A stretch of DNA of 64,000 nt. It comes from UBA1924 sp963976625 (GTDB lineage Bacteria > Planctomycetota > Phycisphaerae > Phycisphaerales > UBA1924). The position numbers were made by a program, and so were the translations under genes. Positions 29,576 to 38,302 of this stretch are shown piece after piece. Each line of letters starts with the position of its first letter. Within the stretch, counting starts at the first letter, position 1. The notes under the pieces are model-generated. The model was given only the letters and a program-made list of their open reading frames with translations. It had not been told where the DNA came from and did not search any database. The stretch spans positions 1 through 64,000 of the forward strand of contig CAXBLA010000013.1 of assembly GCA_963976625.1 (NCBI GenBank). Reading direction: 5' to 3'.

Positions 29576-30103
29576 ATGGACCTTGTGATGCTCAACATCT
29601 TTGATCTTCAATCGCACTGGACAGCCGCCGAGCTGATCAACTGGCAGGTGCCCGACGAGGAAAAAATCCAGGTGCTCTTCCGTCTGCTCCTCGCGGCTGT
29701 TTTCGGCGGCTTGCTGGGCTGGGAACGCGGCAGGGCCGACAAGCCCGCCGACATCCGCACGATGATCCTCATCGCCACCGGAGCCGCGGCTTTCACCCTC
29801 ATCGGGCAACAACTGATCCTGCTCAATGACGACCCGAGCATCATCCGGGCCGATCCGACCCGCGTGCTCTCTTACATCATCTCGGGCGTGGGCTTTTTGG
29901 GCGCGGGGGCGATCCTGCACAACAAACGCTCCGTCCGCGGGCTGACCACCGCCGCATCGATCTGGGTCGTCGCCGCCATCGGCGCCGCCTGCGGCGTTGG
30001 CGAGTTCATGATCGCCTTCCTGCTCTTTACGATCACCTTCGTGACCATGTGGGCGCCGTGGGTTTGGGCACTGGCCACCAACACCCTCGAAGACGATGAC
30101 TGA
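29576..30103 (+). CDS. MgtC/SapB-family membrane protein
   Basis: 175 residues with five predicted helices. Family landmarks are LLLAAVFGGLLGWERGR, RTMILIATGAAAFTLIG, RVLSYIISGVGFLGAGAIL and RGLTTAASIWVVAAIGAACG. MgtC proteins affect F-ATPase, Mg2+ limitation or acid tolerance in pathogens; the role here is unknown. The C-terminal ACT-like domain of long MgtC forms is absent. Converges on purB; an 8-bp inverted repeat covers its stop. Confidence 0.9.
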   Translation: MDLVMLNIFDLQSHWTAAELINWQVPDEEKIQVLFRLLLAAVFGGLLGWERGRADKPADIRTMILIATGAAAFTLIGQQLILLNDDPSIIRADPTRVLSYIISGVGFLGAGAILHNKRSVRGLTTAASIWVVAAIGAACGVGEFMIAFLLFTITFVTMWAPWVWALATNTLEDDD

Positions 30104-30130
30104 TCGGCCGCTGATCCCGCGATCAGTTTC
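30099..30130. terminator. Possible bidirectional terminator between mgtC-like gene and purB
   Basis: ACTGATCG (30099-30106) and CGATCAGT (30120-30127) pair perfectly around a 13-base loop. The T-run after it is short (TTT), so it may be only a weak terminator. The mgtC-like stop codon lies inside the first arm. Confidence 0.4.
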
Positions 30131-30135
30131 CTTCA

Positions 30136-31716
30136 TCAGACCCCGCGATCGGCATCGCCCAGTGCGCCCAGTTCGTCGCCGTAGCGTGATCGCAATGGCT
30201 CGACCACCTCTTTGATGAACCGCTCGGTCTGCTCGACGGATCGACCGATGTAGGCCATCGGATCAAGATGCGCATCGATATCAATCCCCTCAAGCAGCGG
30301 CTCATTCTTCAAGCGATCGAGCAGGTCGTTGTCCTTGCCCTCCTGCTTAACGACCTGACCAGCCGCCATCGAGTGCACGCGGATCGCCTCGTGCACATCC
30401 TGGCGATCGCGCCCCATCTTCACGGCTTCCATCATGATGTTCTCGGTCGCCATGAACGGCAGCTCCGCCATCAGGTTCCGCCTGACCATCGCCTCGTTGA
30501 CAATCAACCCGTCGGCCACCGTGTGCATCAGATCCAGCGCCCCGTCCAAGGCCAAGAACGCCTCGGGCAAGGACAGCCTGCGATTCGACGAATCATCGAG
30601 CGTGCGCTCAAGCCACTGCGTCGCGGCCGTGTCGTAGGCGTTGCCGACGAGGTTCATCACAAAGCGGGTGAGCCCACAGATCCGCTCGCACTTCATCGGA
30701 TTCCGCTTGTACGGCATCGCCGACGACCCGATCTGCGACTTGCCGAAGGGCTCGTCGATCTCTTTGCGGTTCGAGAGCAGGCGGATGTCCGTCGCGATCT
30801 TGTGGAGTACAGAAGCCATCGAAGCGAGATCCGCAAGGATTTGAGTATCAATCACTCGCGGATAGGTCTGCCCGACAAGGTCCAGTGAAAAATCGTATGA
30901 ACAAGAGCGAGAACAAAAATCGAACTCGTCTTCATCCATGCCGCAGGAATCTAAATCAGAATCACCTGGGCTTGCAAACGCATGCTTCACGTCAACCCAC
31001 ATATGCCCGACGACATTATCATCAAACAACTCTACAGCTGTTTGATCGCCTCCGAATAATGCCAAGAACGAAGCCTGGGTTCCCGTAGCACCTTTCATAC
31101 CGCGGGGGTACAACCACATCATCCGTTCACCAATAGATTTTCTTGCCATGTGAAGATCGGATGCCCAATTTGCAGCTCGTCTACCAACAGACACCGGTTG
31201 CGCGCTCTGATAGTGTGTAAACCCAAGAGTTGGGACTCGTTTAAAATCATCTGCAACTTGACCAAGTGCACAAATCACTCGAGCTGATTTAGCTACAAGA
31301 TGTCCCATCGCCTCAATCAGTATCATCCAATCGGCATTGCAAACAATGTCTTGACTAGTACATCCGAGGTGAAGTATGGGTCGAGCAATCGGACATTGAT
31401 CCCCGAGACAATGCACATGCGCCATCACATCATGGCGGAGTTCACGCTCGTACTTCGCGGCGAGTTCAAACTCTTCGTCAGAAATCCCCTTATTGACAAT
31501 GGCTGCTAGCTGTTCCACCTGCTGAACAGTGACCAAGGTAGGAAAATTAGTATTTCCAACATAGGTCTCGCTCATCCGGCATTGTGATTTGGCCACTGCA
31601 AGCCAGATCTTCCGCCAGGTCGTGAACTTATGCCTCGGCGACCAGATCTTGCACATCTCGGGTGATGCGTTGCGAGCCGCCAACGGCGAGGTATAGGTAT
31701 CGTGCGGGTTCGTCAT
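30136..31716 (-). CDS. purB: Adenylosuccinate lyase
   Basis: About 526 residues; two steps of purine synthesis (SAICAR to AICAR, adenylosuccinate to AMP). HDVMAHVH, LHLGCTSQDIV, GFTHYQSAQP (general acid His) and the loop SSAMPYKRNPMKCERI are present, arranged as in the eukaryote-like ADSL group. Between VKHAF and GQTYPR lies an extra Asp/Cys/Ser-rich stretch of about 33 residues encoded at 30,882-30,977. The 5' part of the gene is much poorer in GC than the 3' part: 47 % over 31,081-31,380 against 62 % over 30,481-30,600. ATG at 31716 preferred to GTG 31725. Confidence 0.94.
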   Translation of the reverse strand: MTNPHDTYTSPLAARNASPEMCKIWSPRHKFTTWRKIWLAVAKSQCRMSETYVGNTNFPTLVTVQQVEQLAAIVNKGISDEEFELAAKYERELRHDVMAHVHCLGDQCPIARPILHLGCTSQDIVCNADWMILIEAMGHLVAKSARVICALGQVADDFKRVPTLGFTHYQSAQPVSVGRRAANWASDLHMARKSIGERMMWLYPRGMKGATGTQASFLALFGGDQTAVELFDDNVVGHMWVDVKHAFASPGDSDLDSCGMDEDEFDFCSRSCSYDFSLDLVGQTYPRVIDTQILADLASMASVLHKIATDIRLLSNRKEIDEPFGKSQIGSSAMPYKRNPMKCERICGLTRFVMNLVGNAYDTAATQWLERTLDDSSNRRLSLPEAFLALDGALDLMHTVADGLIVNEAMVRRNLMAELPFMATENIMMEAVKMGRDRQDVHEAIRVHSMAAGQVVKQEGKDNDLLDRLKNEPLLEGIDIDAHLDPMAYIGRSVEQTERFIKEVVEPLRSRYGDELGALGDADRGV

Positions 31717-31754
31717 CGGGATCACACTTTCCGTTTTTAACCGGTGTTCACTAC

Positions 31755-31779
31755 AGCCGGTGGTTCTTCAGCCGGTGGC
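31755..31779 (+). repeat. Short direct repeat beside the REP-like palindromes
   Basis: The ten bases CAGCCGGTGG occur twice, at 31755-31764 and 31770-31779, the second running straight into the first palindrome. Confidence 0.6.
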
Positions 31780-31853
31780 ACAGGCGTCCCGCCTGTGTTC
31801 TTGCTCTACTCAACACCATCTCTGATCGAAATCCCACAGGCCAGAGGCCTGTG
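31779..31853. repeat. Pair of REP-like palindromes between leuS and purB
   Basis: Two perfect hairpins, CACAGGCG-TCC-CGCCTGTG (31779-31797) and CACAGGCC-AGA-GGCCTGTG (31835-31853), share their outer six bases. Similar 'CACAGGC...GCCTGTG' palindromes are scattered between genes in many planctomycetes (general knowledge). They lie between leuS (stop 31867) and purB (start 31716) and could also end leuS transcription, though there is no T-tract. Confidence 0.75.
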
Positions 31854-31866
31854 CTACCAAAGCACA

Positions 31867-34800
31867 CTAGTTCGCGACAATGTTCACCAAACGCCCGGGC
31901 ACCACGACCACCTTGCGGACGGTCTTGCCCTCGATCAGCTCCTTGATCCGTTCGTCGCCCAGCGCCATCGCTTCGAGCGTCTTCGCGTCCGTGTCCGGGG
32001 CGGCGAAGACCTTGGAGCGCAGCTTGCCCATGATCTGGATCGGGATCTCGATCTCGTCATCAACGAGCATCGCTTCGTCAAAGCTCGGCCACTGTGCCGT
32101 CGCGACGGAGTCCGTGTGCCCGAGCAAGTGCCAGAGCTCCTCGCCCACATGGGGCGTGAACGGCCCGATGACGCGCACAAAGCGATCCATCTGGTCCCTG
32201 GTGAGCGACTTGGCGAGGTTGACAAACTCGAAGATCGCCGCGATCGCGGTGTTGAAGCCCAGCTTCTCGATGTCCGCGCCGACCTTGGCGATCGTGCGGT
32301 GGAGCTGCTTCTCGACGGCTTCATCGCTTGCCTCTGCGAACCGCAGTTCACCCGTCGCTTCATCGATGCACAAACGCCAGATCTTCTGCACCAATCGATA
32401 CAGCCCGACAATGTCTCGCGTGTTCCACGGCTTGCTCGCCTCGAGCGGGCCCATGTACATCTCGTAGAGCCGAAATGTATCCGCGCCGTACTCAGCGATC
32501 ACATCATCCGGGTTCACCACATTCTTGAGGCTCTTGGACATCTTGGCGACGATTGGGTTAACAATGTCTAGACATTTGTCGGTGTTCATATTTTCTAAAT
32601 CGAAGCAGATTAAACCGACATCACCAGTGTAATCTCCGATAGACTGCATACATCTTCTAAACAACTCCGGATTATCAATGAACGATTCAACTGTACCGTC
32701 ATGGTAGTGAAATGTGGTCGTCAAATTTTCCGAGATCGAATCAAGTGCGGATCCTTGCTGTTTAAGTTGATCGAGTACTCCATAAGGACCTTCAGTCATT
32801 CTGACAACACGATCAACTGGCACCAGCGAACCATCTTTCCGCTGGTACGCGTGGCTCGTGATCATGCCCTGATGGAACAGCTTGCGGAATGGCTCGGCGC
32901 TCTTCACGATGCCCATATCAAAGAGCACCATGTGCCAGAACCGGGCATACAACAAATGCAGCACCGCGTGCTCGTTGCCGCCGATGTATAAATCCACGCC
33001 GCCCTCGCCCATCCAGTAGTCCTGGGCCGCGTCGCCGATCAACTGCTCGCTGTTCTTGTTATCGCAGTAGCGCAGGTAGTACCAACAACTCCCGGCCCAC
33101 CCGGGCATCGTGTTGGTCTCGCGCGTCACTTTCGCGTCCGGGTGCATCCCGTCAACACCGGCCTCGCCGGCAGTGGTCTGGACCCACTCCGTCGCCTTGG
33201 CGAGCAACGGCTGGGGCGTATCCGACTCGGCCGGGTGGAAATCCGCCAACGGCGGCAGCTTCACAGGCAGCGAATCCTCGCCTACGCCGTGGTGGTTGCC
33301 CATGTCGTCGAACACAATCGGGAACGGCTCGCCCCAATACCGCTGGCGCGAGAACAACCAATCGCGGAGCTTAAAGTTGACCCGCTTGGCGCCGATCTGC
33401 TTGTTGCTCATCCAGTCGATGATCTTCTTCTTGGCGTCCTCGATGTGCAATCCATCGAGGATGCCCGAGTTGATCGCTGGGCCATCGCCGGTGTACGCGT
33501 CGCCGTCGAAGCCCTCGGGCGGCTGCACCGTCCGCACGATCGGGAGCTCGAACTTGGTCGCAAAGTCCCAGTCCCGCTGATCCTGCCCGGGCACCGCCAT
33601 GATCGCCCCGGTGCCGTAGTTCATCATGACATAGTCGGCTGTCCATACCGGGATGAGCTCCTCGGTGATCGGGTTGCGGACATGGATACCCAAGAAGACA
33701 CCCGTCTTCTCCTTGTTCTCTTGGCGCTCGATGTCCGAGCGGTTCGAGGCCCAATCGACATAGCCCTGCAGGCGTTTGATGTCCGTGTGTTCGCCGGCGA
33801 ACTCCATCGCCATCTCGACGAGCCCGTGCTCGGGCGCAACGACCATGTAGGTCGCTCCATAAATGGTATCCGGACGCGTCGTAAAGACACGCAGCGATTC
33901 GCCCATCTCCATGCCGCCGCCGAGCACGATCGGGAACCCGATCTCGGCTCCCTCGGAGCGTCCGATCCACTCGGCCTGCTGGGTCTTGGTCGAGTTGGGC
34001 CATTCCAGATCCTCGAGCCCGTCGAGCAAGCGATCAGAATAGGCCGTGATGCGGAACATCCACTGGCGCAGCGGCTTGCGGTACACCGGGAAGCTCCCCC
34101 GCTCCGACAAGCCGTCCTTGACCTCTTCGTTGGCCAAAGCCGTGCCCAGCTTGGGGCACCAGTTGACGGTCTGCTGCGACAGGTACGCCAAACGATACGA
34201 ATCGACCACGGCTTTGCGGGTCTCGTTATCGAGCGTGTCCCAAGGGCCCGCGTCGGTGCCGTCGGGCAGATCGCCCGCGCCGGTGTATTCTGCCGCGTTG
34301 GGATTGAGCTTGACCGTCCGCTCGCCGCTCATGAAGCTGAGGATCAGCTCGTTGATCGGGCGGGCTCTGCCCTTGCCATTGTCGGCGTCCGGATCGAACC
34401 AAGAGTGGTAAATCTTGAGGAAGATCCACTGGGTCCAGCGGTAGTAGTCTTGGTCGATGGTCCCGAACTCACGCGACCAGTCGTAGCAGAACCCGAACCG
34501 CTTGAGTTGTCGCCGGAAGTTGTCGATCGCCGTCTTGGTCGTGACCTCTGGGTGCACCCCGGTCTGGATCGCGTACTGCTCCGCCGGGAGCCCGAACGCG
34601 TCCCACCCCATCGGGTGGAGCACATTGAACCCCTGCATCCTTTTATATCTGCAGATGATGTCCGTGGCCGTGTACCCCTCGGGGTGCCCCACATGCAGGC
34701 CCGCCCCAGACGGATACGGGAACATGTCCATGCAGAAATACTTGGGTTTGGACGCATCAAAGCCCGATTCGCCCGGATTCGGCTGGGCATAGGTCCCCTG

Positions 34801-34917
34801 CTCGTCCCACCACTGCTGCCAGCGCAGCTCGATTTCCTGCGCCTTGTCGGCGTCATATCGGTTCATCGGAGGCTGATCCCCCCCGGATTGCGTACGCTGT
34901 GCTTGGTCAATTCCCAT
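31867..34917 (-). CDS. leuS: Leucine--tRNA ligase with enlarged leucine-specific region
   Basis: About 1,016 residues from ATG 34917 (999 from ATG 34866). Charges tRNA-Leu. PYPSGAGLHVGHPEGYT holds the HIGH motif. The CP1 editing domain is present (VFTTRPDTIYGATYMV). WAGSCWYYLRYCD and KMSKSLKNVVNPDDV follow. The stretch between MITSHAYQ and KMSKS is about 110 residues, larger than the usual 50-60 of the leucine-specific domain. Its DNA (32,581-32,820) is 41 % GC by hand count against 63 % at 33,001-33,060. Start choice uncertain; neither has a good ribosome site. Confidence 0.96.
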   Translation of the reverse strand: MGIDQAQRTQSGGDQPPMNRYDADKAQEIELRWQQWWDEQGTYAQPNPGESGFDASKPKYFCMDMFPYPSGAGLHVGHPEGYTATDIICRYKRMQGFNVLHPMGWDAFGLPAEQYAIQTGVHPEVTTKTAIDNFRRQLKRFGFCYDWSREFGTIDQDYYRWTQWIFLKIYHSWFDPDADNGKGRARPINELILSFMSGERTVKLNPNAAEYTGAGDLPDGTDAGPWDTLDNETRKAVVDSYRLAYLSQQTVNWCPKLGTALANEEVKDGLSERGSFPVYRKPLRQWMFRITAYSDRLLDGLEDLEWPNSTKTQQAEWIGRSEGAEIGFPIVLGGGMEMGESLRVFTTRPDTIYGATYMVVAPEHGLVEMAMEFAGEHTDIKRLQGYVDWASNRSDIERQENKEKTGVFLGIHVRNPITEELIPVWTADYVMMNYGTGAIMAVPGQDQRDWDFATKFELPIVRTVQPPEGFDGDAYTGDGPAINSGILDGLHIEDAKKKIIDWMSNKQIGAKRVNFKLRDWLFSRQRYWGEPFPIVFDDMGNHHGVGEDSLPVKLPPLADFHPAESDTPQPLLAKATEWVQTTAGEAGVDGMHPDAKVTRETNTMPGWAGSCWYYLRYCDNKNSEQLIGDAAQDYWMGEGGVDLYIGGNEHAVLHLLYARFWHMVLFDMGIVKSAEPFRKLFHQGMITSHAYQRKDGSLVPVDRVVRMTEGPYGVLDQLKQQGSALDSISENLTTTFHYHDGTVESFIDNPELFRRCMQSIGDYTGDVGLICFDLENMNTDKCLDIVNPIVAKMSKSLKNVVNPDDVIAEYGADTFRLYEMYMGPLEASKPWNTRDIVGLYRLVQKIWRLCIDEATGELRFAEASDEAVEKQLHRTIAKVGADIEKLGFNTAIAAIFEFVNLAKSLTRDQMDRFVRVIGPFTPHVGEELWHLLGHTDSVATAQWPSFDEAMLVDDEIEIPIQIMGKLRSKVFAAPDTDAKTLEAMALGDERIKELIEGKTVRKVVVVPGRLVNIVAN

Positions 34918-35016
34918 GATCGGTGAGTCTAGGCTAGGATCGGTTTCAAAACAGGCCGATATGACCGATCCGAGCCCCCCGCCCTCCACCCGTAGCCCCC
35001 ATCCATCTGAGCTCCC

Positions 35017-36195
35017 ATGCACATCATCTTTGTTCAAACCGGGGATTATCGAGAAGCCGTCCAACGATTCGCTCAGGGGGAGCCAGAGTCCTACAGCGAC
35101 CAACGCAACTCCGTGGAGTATGTCGCCAGGCTCGTCAATGAGCAGACCAAGGTCACCGTCATCTGCACGCGATCAGATCCATACGACGAAGTCCTCGACA
35201 ACGGCGTCCGAGCCATCGGGCTCCAAGAATACGCCCCCAACGGCCAAAAACACCTGTTCAAACTCATCCGCTCCCTCCACGCGACCCACCTCGTGCTCCG
35301 CATGCCCAATCCCAAGCTCCTCAAGCTCGGGCTCGATCTGAAGATGGACATCCTCCCGATCTTCGCCGACTCATTCACGATGGACTCGCTCCGCCAACGA
35401 TACAAACTCGGCAAGCTCGCTCGCCTACTCAATCACCCCAAGATCAGTATTGTCTCTAATCACAACATCAGCGCCTCAAAGTCACTCGCTGAAATCGGGG
35501 TAGATCCTGACAAAGTCATCCCCTACGACTTCCCGCGTCAGCACACCCCAGCCAACTTTTCGCCCAAATCTACCCCCAGAGACCCGGACAACCTCCGCAT
35601 GGTCTATGTCGGTGCGATCTCCGAGCCCAAGGGGGTCTTTGATATCCTCAAGGCACTCCCGATACTGGCCCAGATGGGGATCGATGCGACTCTTAGCGTC
35701 ATCGGCGAGCACAAAGGTGCCCTCGATCAAACGATCAAAGAACTCGGCGTTGTACATCAAGTGCAGTTCATGGGCAGACAGCCCAACGCCCGGGTCATCG
35801 AGCTGATGCGCGAGCACGATGCGGTCGTGGTCCCGAGCCAGCATGCCTACCCGGAAGGACTCCCCCACACGATCTTCGAAGCGATCGCTACACGAACCCC
35901 GCTCATCGCATCAGATCATCCGATGTTTACACCGATCCTCGATGATGCCGAAAACTGTGTCATGTTCGAAGCCAGCGATCCCAACGCACTCGCAAAGGCA
36001 GTCGGGCGGCTGATCCAAGAGCCCGGCCTCTATGGACGGATATCGAGCAACACCGACACGGCGTGGAATCGACTCATGATGCCCGTGGTCTGGCATGAGG
36101 TTGTCGACCTTTGGCTCTCCCAAGACCCCACTGACGCTCAAACTTTGAGCCAGTATTCGCTCGTGGAACTTGCCAGCAACCGACCAATCACCTGA
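35017..36195 (+). CDS. Glycosyltransferase family 4 (GT-B fold)
   Basis: 392 residues. N-terminal Rossmann half with MHIIFVQTGDYREAV, C-terminal half with RMVYVGAISEPKGVFDILKAL, LSVIGEH, VQFMGRQPNARVIELMREHDAVVVPSQHAYPEGLPHTIFEA (nucleotide-sugar binding, landmark only) and EGLPHTIFEAIA in place of the common EGxPxxxxEA. No signal peptide; cytoplasmic. Probably acts on an envelope or exopolysaccharide glycan, together with the transferase-like gene two genes downstream. Donor and acceptor unknown. Divergent from leuS. Confidence 0.88.
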   Translation: MHIIFVQTGDYREAVQRFAQGEPESYSDQRNSVEYVARLVNEQTKVTVICTRSDPYDEVLDNGVRAIGLQEYAPNGQKHLFKLIRSLHATHLVLRMPNPKLLKLGLDLKMDILPIFADSFTMDSLRQRYKLGKLARLLNHPKISIVSNHNISASKSLAEIGVDPDKVIPYDFPRQHTPANFSPKSTPRDPDNLRMVYVGAISEPKGVFDILKALPILAQMGIDATLSVIGEHKGALDQTIKELGVVHQVQFMGRQPNARVIELMREHDAVVVPSQHAYPEGLPHTIFEAIATRTPLIASDHPMFTPILDDAENCVMFEASDPNALAKAVGRLIQEPGLYGRISSNTDTAWNRLMMPVVWHEVVDLWLSQDPTDAQTLSQYSLVELASNRPIT

Positions 36196-36223
36196 TCTCA
36201 CCCGAGCACCCTACCATCCCCCC

Positions 36224-37003
36224 ATGTGCGGCCGATTCGCCCAAATCTTCCAAGACCAAGACCTCGACCGGATCGGGCACGCCATCAGCTGGGCCCCCGG
36301 CGGCCCCTCGCCCATCGACGAAGCCCTGCTCGAGCTCCTCTCCGATCAACACACCCGTTCCTACAACATCGCCCCGACTCAGTACGCGTCGATCTTACAC
36401 ATCGGAGCCCACTCCGGGAATGGGCGACCCGGCAAGAACATCTCCACCACCCAGGCCCACTTTGGGCTCATCCCCTCGTGGGCCAAAGACCGCTCGCGTT
36501 CGAGCTCGATGATCAACGCCCGGTCCGAAACCATCTCGGCCAAGCCCGCCTACCGCGATGTGTACCGCTCGCGCCGGTGCATCGTGCCGATCAATGGGTT
36601 CTACGAATGGCAGAAGATCCCCAGCGCCCGCAGCAAACAGCCCTGGTACTTGAGCCGAGCCGATGCCGCCCCGCTGCTGCTCGCCGGTGTGTGCGACACA
36701 TGGCTCGACCCCGAGCACGGGCACTCGGAAGTGGACTCCTTCTCGCTCATCACGACCAAGGCCAACGCCTTCATCGAGCCCATCCACCACCGGATGCCCG
36801 TGGTGATCGAGCCCGAATCTGTTTCCCAATGGTTCGATCCAGAATGCCCGCCACGCGAACTCCGAGAGCTACTCGCCCCCGCCAACGACGGCGTCCTCTG
36901 CGGGCATCGCATCTCCAGCCGGGTCAACTCGCCGAGCAATGATGACCCAACACTGATCGAACGAGACGCTGACGCCATGCCCGGATCGCTCTGGGAAAAC
37001 TAG
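36224..37003 (+). CDS. SRAP-family protein, abasic-site crosslinker (YedK/HMCES)
   Basis: About 259 residues. The ATG at 36224 gives MCGRF, whose Cys2 becomes the N-terminal nucleophile after Met removal and crosslinks to abasic sites in single-stranded DNA. NARSET, GFYEW and the HHRMP motif supply the other active-site residues. An extra loop (GAHSGNGRPGKNISTTQ) follows the SYNIAPTQ strand. The longer in-frame start at 36170 would bury Cys2 and is rejected. Located between two transferase genes, unrelated in function. Confidence 0.95.
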   Translation: MCGRFAQIFQDQDLDRIGHAISWAPGGPSPIDEALLELLSDQHTRSYNIAPTQYASILHIGAHSGNGRPGKNISTTQAHFGLIPSWAKDRSRSSSMINARSETISAKPAYRDVYRSRRCIVPINGFYEWQKIPSARSKQPWYLSRADAAPLLLAGVCDTWLDPEHGHSEVDSFSLITTKANAFIEPIHHRMPVVIEPESVSQWFDPECPPRELRELLAPANDGVLCGHRISSRVNSPSNDDPTLIERDADAMPGSLWEN

Positions 37004-37050
37004 ACCCTCTATACTCCGGCACCAGATTCACTACGCCTGAGGAGTCGCCC

Positions 37051-38187
37051 TTGGTTAGCAGCAAAGACCCAAGCCAAGATGTGCACAAGGACCACCCGAG
37101 CCTCAAGCAACTGCTCGCTCATCGAGTGCGCGAACTCCACACGCTCTCGCACCACTTGTTCAAAAGAGCCCGCCCACGCCTGATCGCTTTCCCGTGCGAT
37201 GGCTGGGCTGCATCGTCAGGGCTTTTGTGGGGAAACGCACTCAAAGAAATGAAATCACAAGGCTGGGATGTCGTCCTCGCCCCGGGCCAGCTCGAACTCG
37301 TCCAGCGCCAGCGCCTGTGCAAGATTCTCAAGCCCGATGCCATCTTCTTCGTCAAAGCACGCACCTGGAAGAACCACCCGCACCACTTCCCGGGTATCCC
37401 GCTCATCTTCCTGATCGATGACGCGGACTTCGTCAACCCCGTGGAGCAAGACCACATCGTCGATTGCGTCAAAGCCGCCGCCCTGACCATCGCCGGCAAT
37501 GAATATGTCGCCGACTGGTGCCGACAGCACAACCCAAGCGTTCAAAAAATCTGGGTCCCCCACCCGCCGCGAGCATCCAAACCCGTCATCCCCAACAGCG
37601 AACGCGACAACATCATCATGTGGGCCCCGCGAGAACCCGCAACCTACCCCAACGAAGCACAGTACATCGCACAGGTCATCACCAAGCTCGCCCAGACCCG
37701 CTCGGACTTCGAGTTCTGGATCACCGGGTGCACGGATCAAGCCTGGAGCGATGCCTACACCAAGCCATTGCTCGATCTGGGCGTCCGTGTCAAACAGTTC
37801 GGGTACTTCAAGGACTACGCCGACTACCTGGCCACCATCGCCCGGTGCCCCATCGGGCTTCATCCGGTCCTCATCGAGCAAGAATACGCCAAGGGCAAAT
37901 CCTTCGGCAAGATCCTCTCCTACATCGCCAGCGACACCGCGGTGGTCACCGACCATGTCCCCGACCATGCCGATTTCTTCAACCACCAACACAACGGCAT
38001 GCTCGCCGACTCCGCCCAAGGCTATGTGGACTCGATCAACTACCTGCTCGATCACCCCGAGGACCGAGCCCGGATGGCCGAGCAGGCGTATGCAGACTTC
38101 CTCGACCAGCTCGCCACCCCGGTCGCGGCCAAGGCCCTCGATCAATCCATCCGCCGAGCGATCAACCACACCATCGGTTCCCCCTGA
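37051..38187 (+). CDS. GT-B-like glycosyltransferase-type protein
   Basis: 378 residues starting at a TTG. GAGGAG ends 7 nt before it, which decides the start. C-terminal half carries IIMWAPREPATYPNEAQYIAQVI, FWITGC, VKQFGYFKDYADYLATIARCPIGLHPV and GKSFGKILSYIASDTAVVT, a GT4-like Rossmann half. The N-terminal half (FPCDGWAASSGLLWGNAL, GQLELVQRQRL) is divergent. Related in design to the GT4 at 35,017 and probably in the same pathway. Substrate unknown. Confidence 0.78.
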   Translation: MVSSKDPSQDVHKDHPSLKQLLAHRVRELHTLSHHLFKRARPRLIAFPCDGWAASSGLLWGNALKEMKSQGWDVVLAPGQLELVQRQRLCKILKPDAIFFVKARTWKNHPHHFPGIPLIFLIDDADFVNPVEQDHIVDCVKAAALTIAGNEYVADWCRQHNPSVQKIWVPHPPRASKPVIPNSERDNIIMWAPREPATYPNEAQYIAQVITKLAQTRSDFEFWITGCTDQAWSDAYTKPLLDLGVRVKQFGYFKDYADYLATIARCPIGLHPVLIEQEYAKGKSFGKILSYIASDTAVVTDHVPDHADFFNHQHNGMLADSAQGYVDSINYLLDHPEDRARMAEQAYADFLDQLATPVAAKALDQSIRRAINHTIGSP

Positions 38188-38235
38188 GCCCTACCCGCCG
38201 AGCGATCAGGCGTATACCATTGCCAGACCAGCACA

Positions 38236-38265
38236 CCCTGTTTTTCTACACGACAGGGCGTTTTT
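38236..38265 (+). terminator. Probable terminator between transferase-like gene and aldolase
   Basis: CCCTGT (38236-38241) pairs with ACAGGG (38253-38258) around an 11-base loop, followed by CG and five T residues. Confidence 0.5.
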
Positions 38266-38302
38266 CAACCGCCGATCCACACTCAACCGAGGGAACCCAC
38301 CC

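Noticed and set aside
33142..34926. 594-codon open frame antisense to leuS, Arg/His-rich
   Set aside because: Mirrors the high-GC third positions of leuS; no start signal, low-complexity product.
37499..38302. In-frame extension upstream of the aldolase
   Set aside because: Overlaps a well-supported transferase in another frame; aldolase homologues start at 38303 and a terminator-like hairpin lies between.
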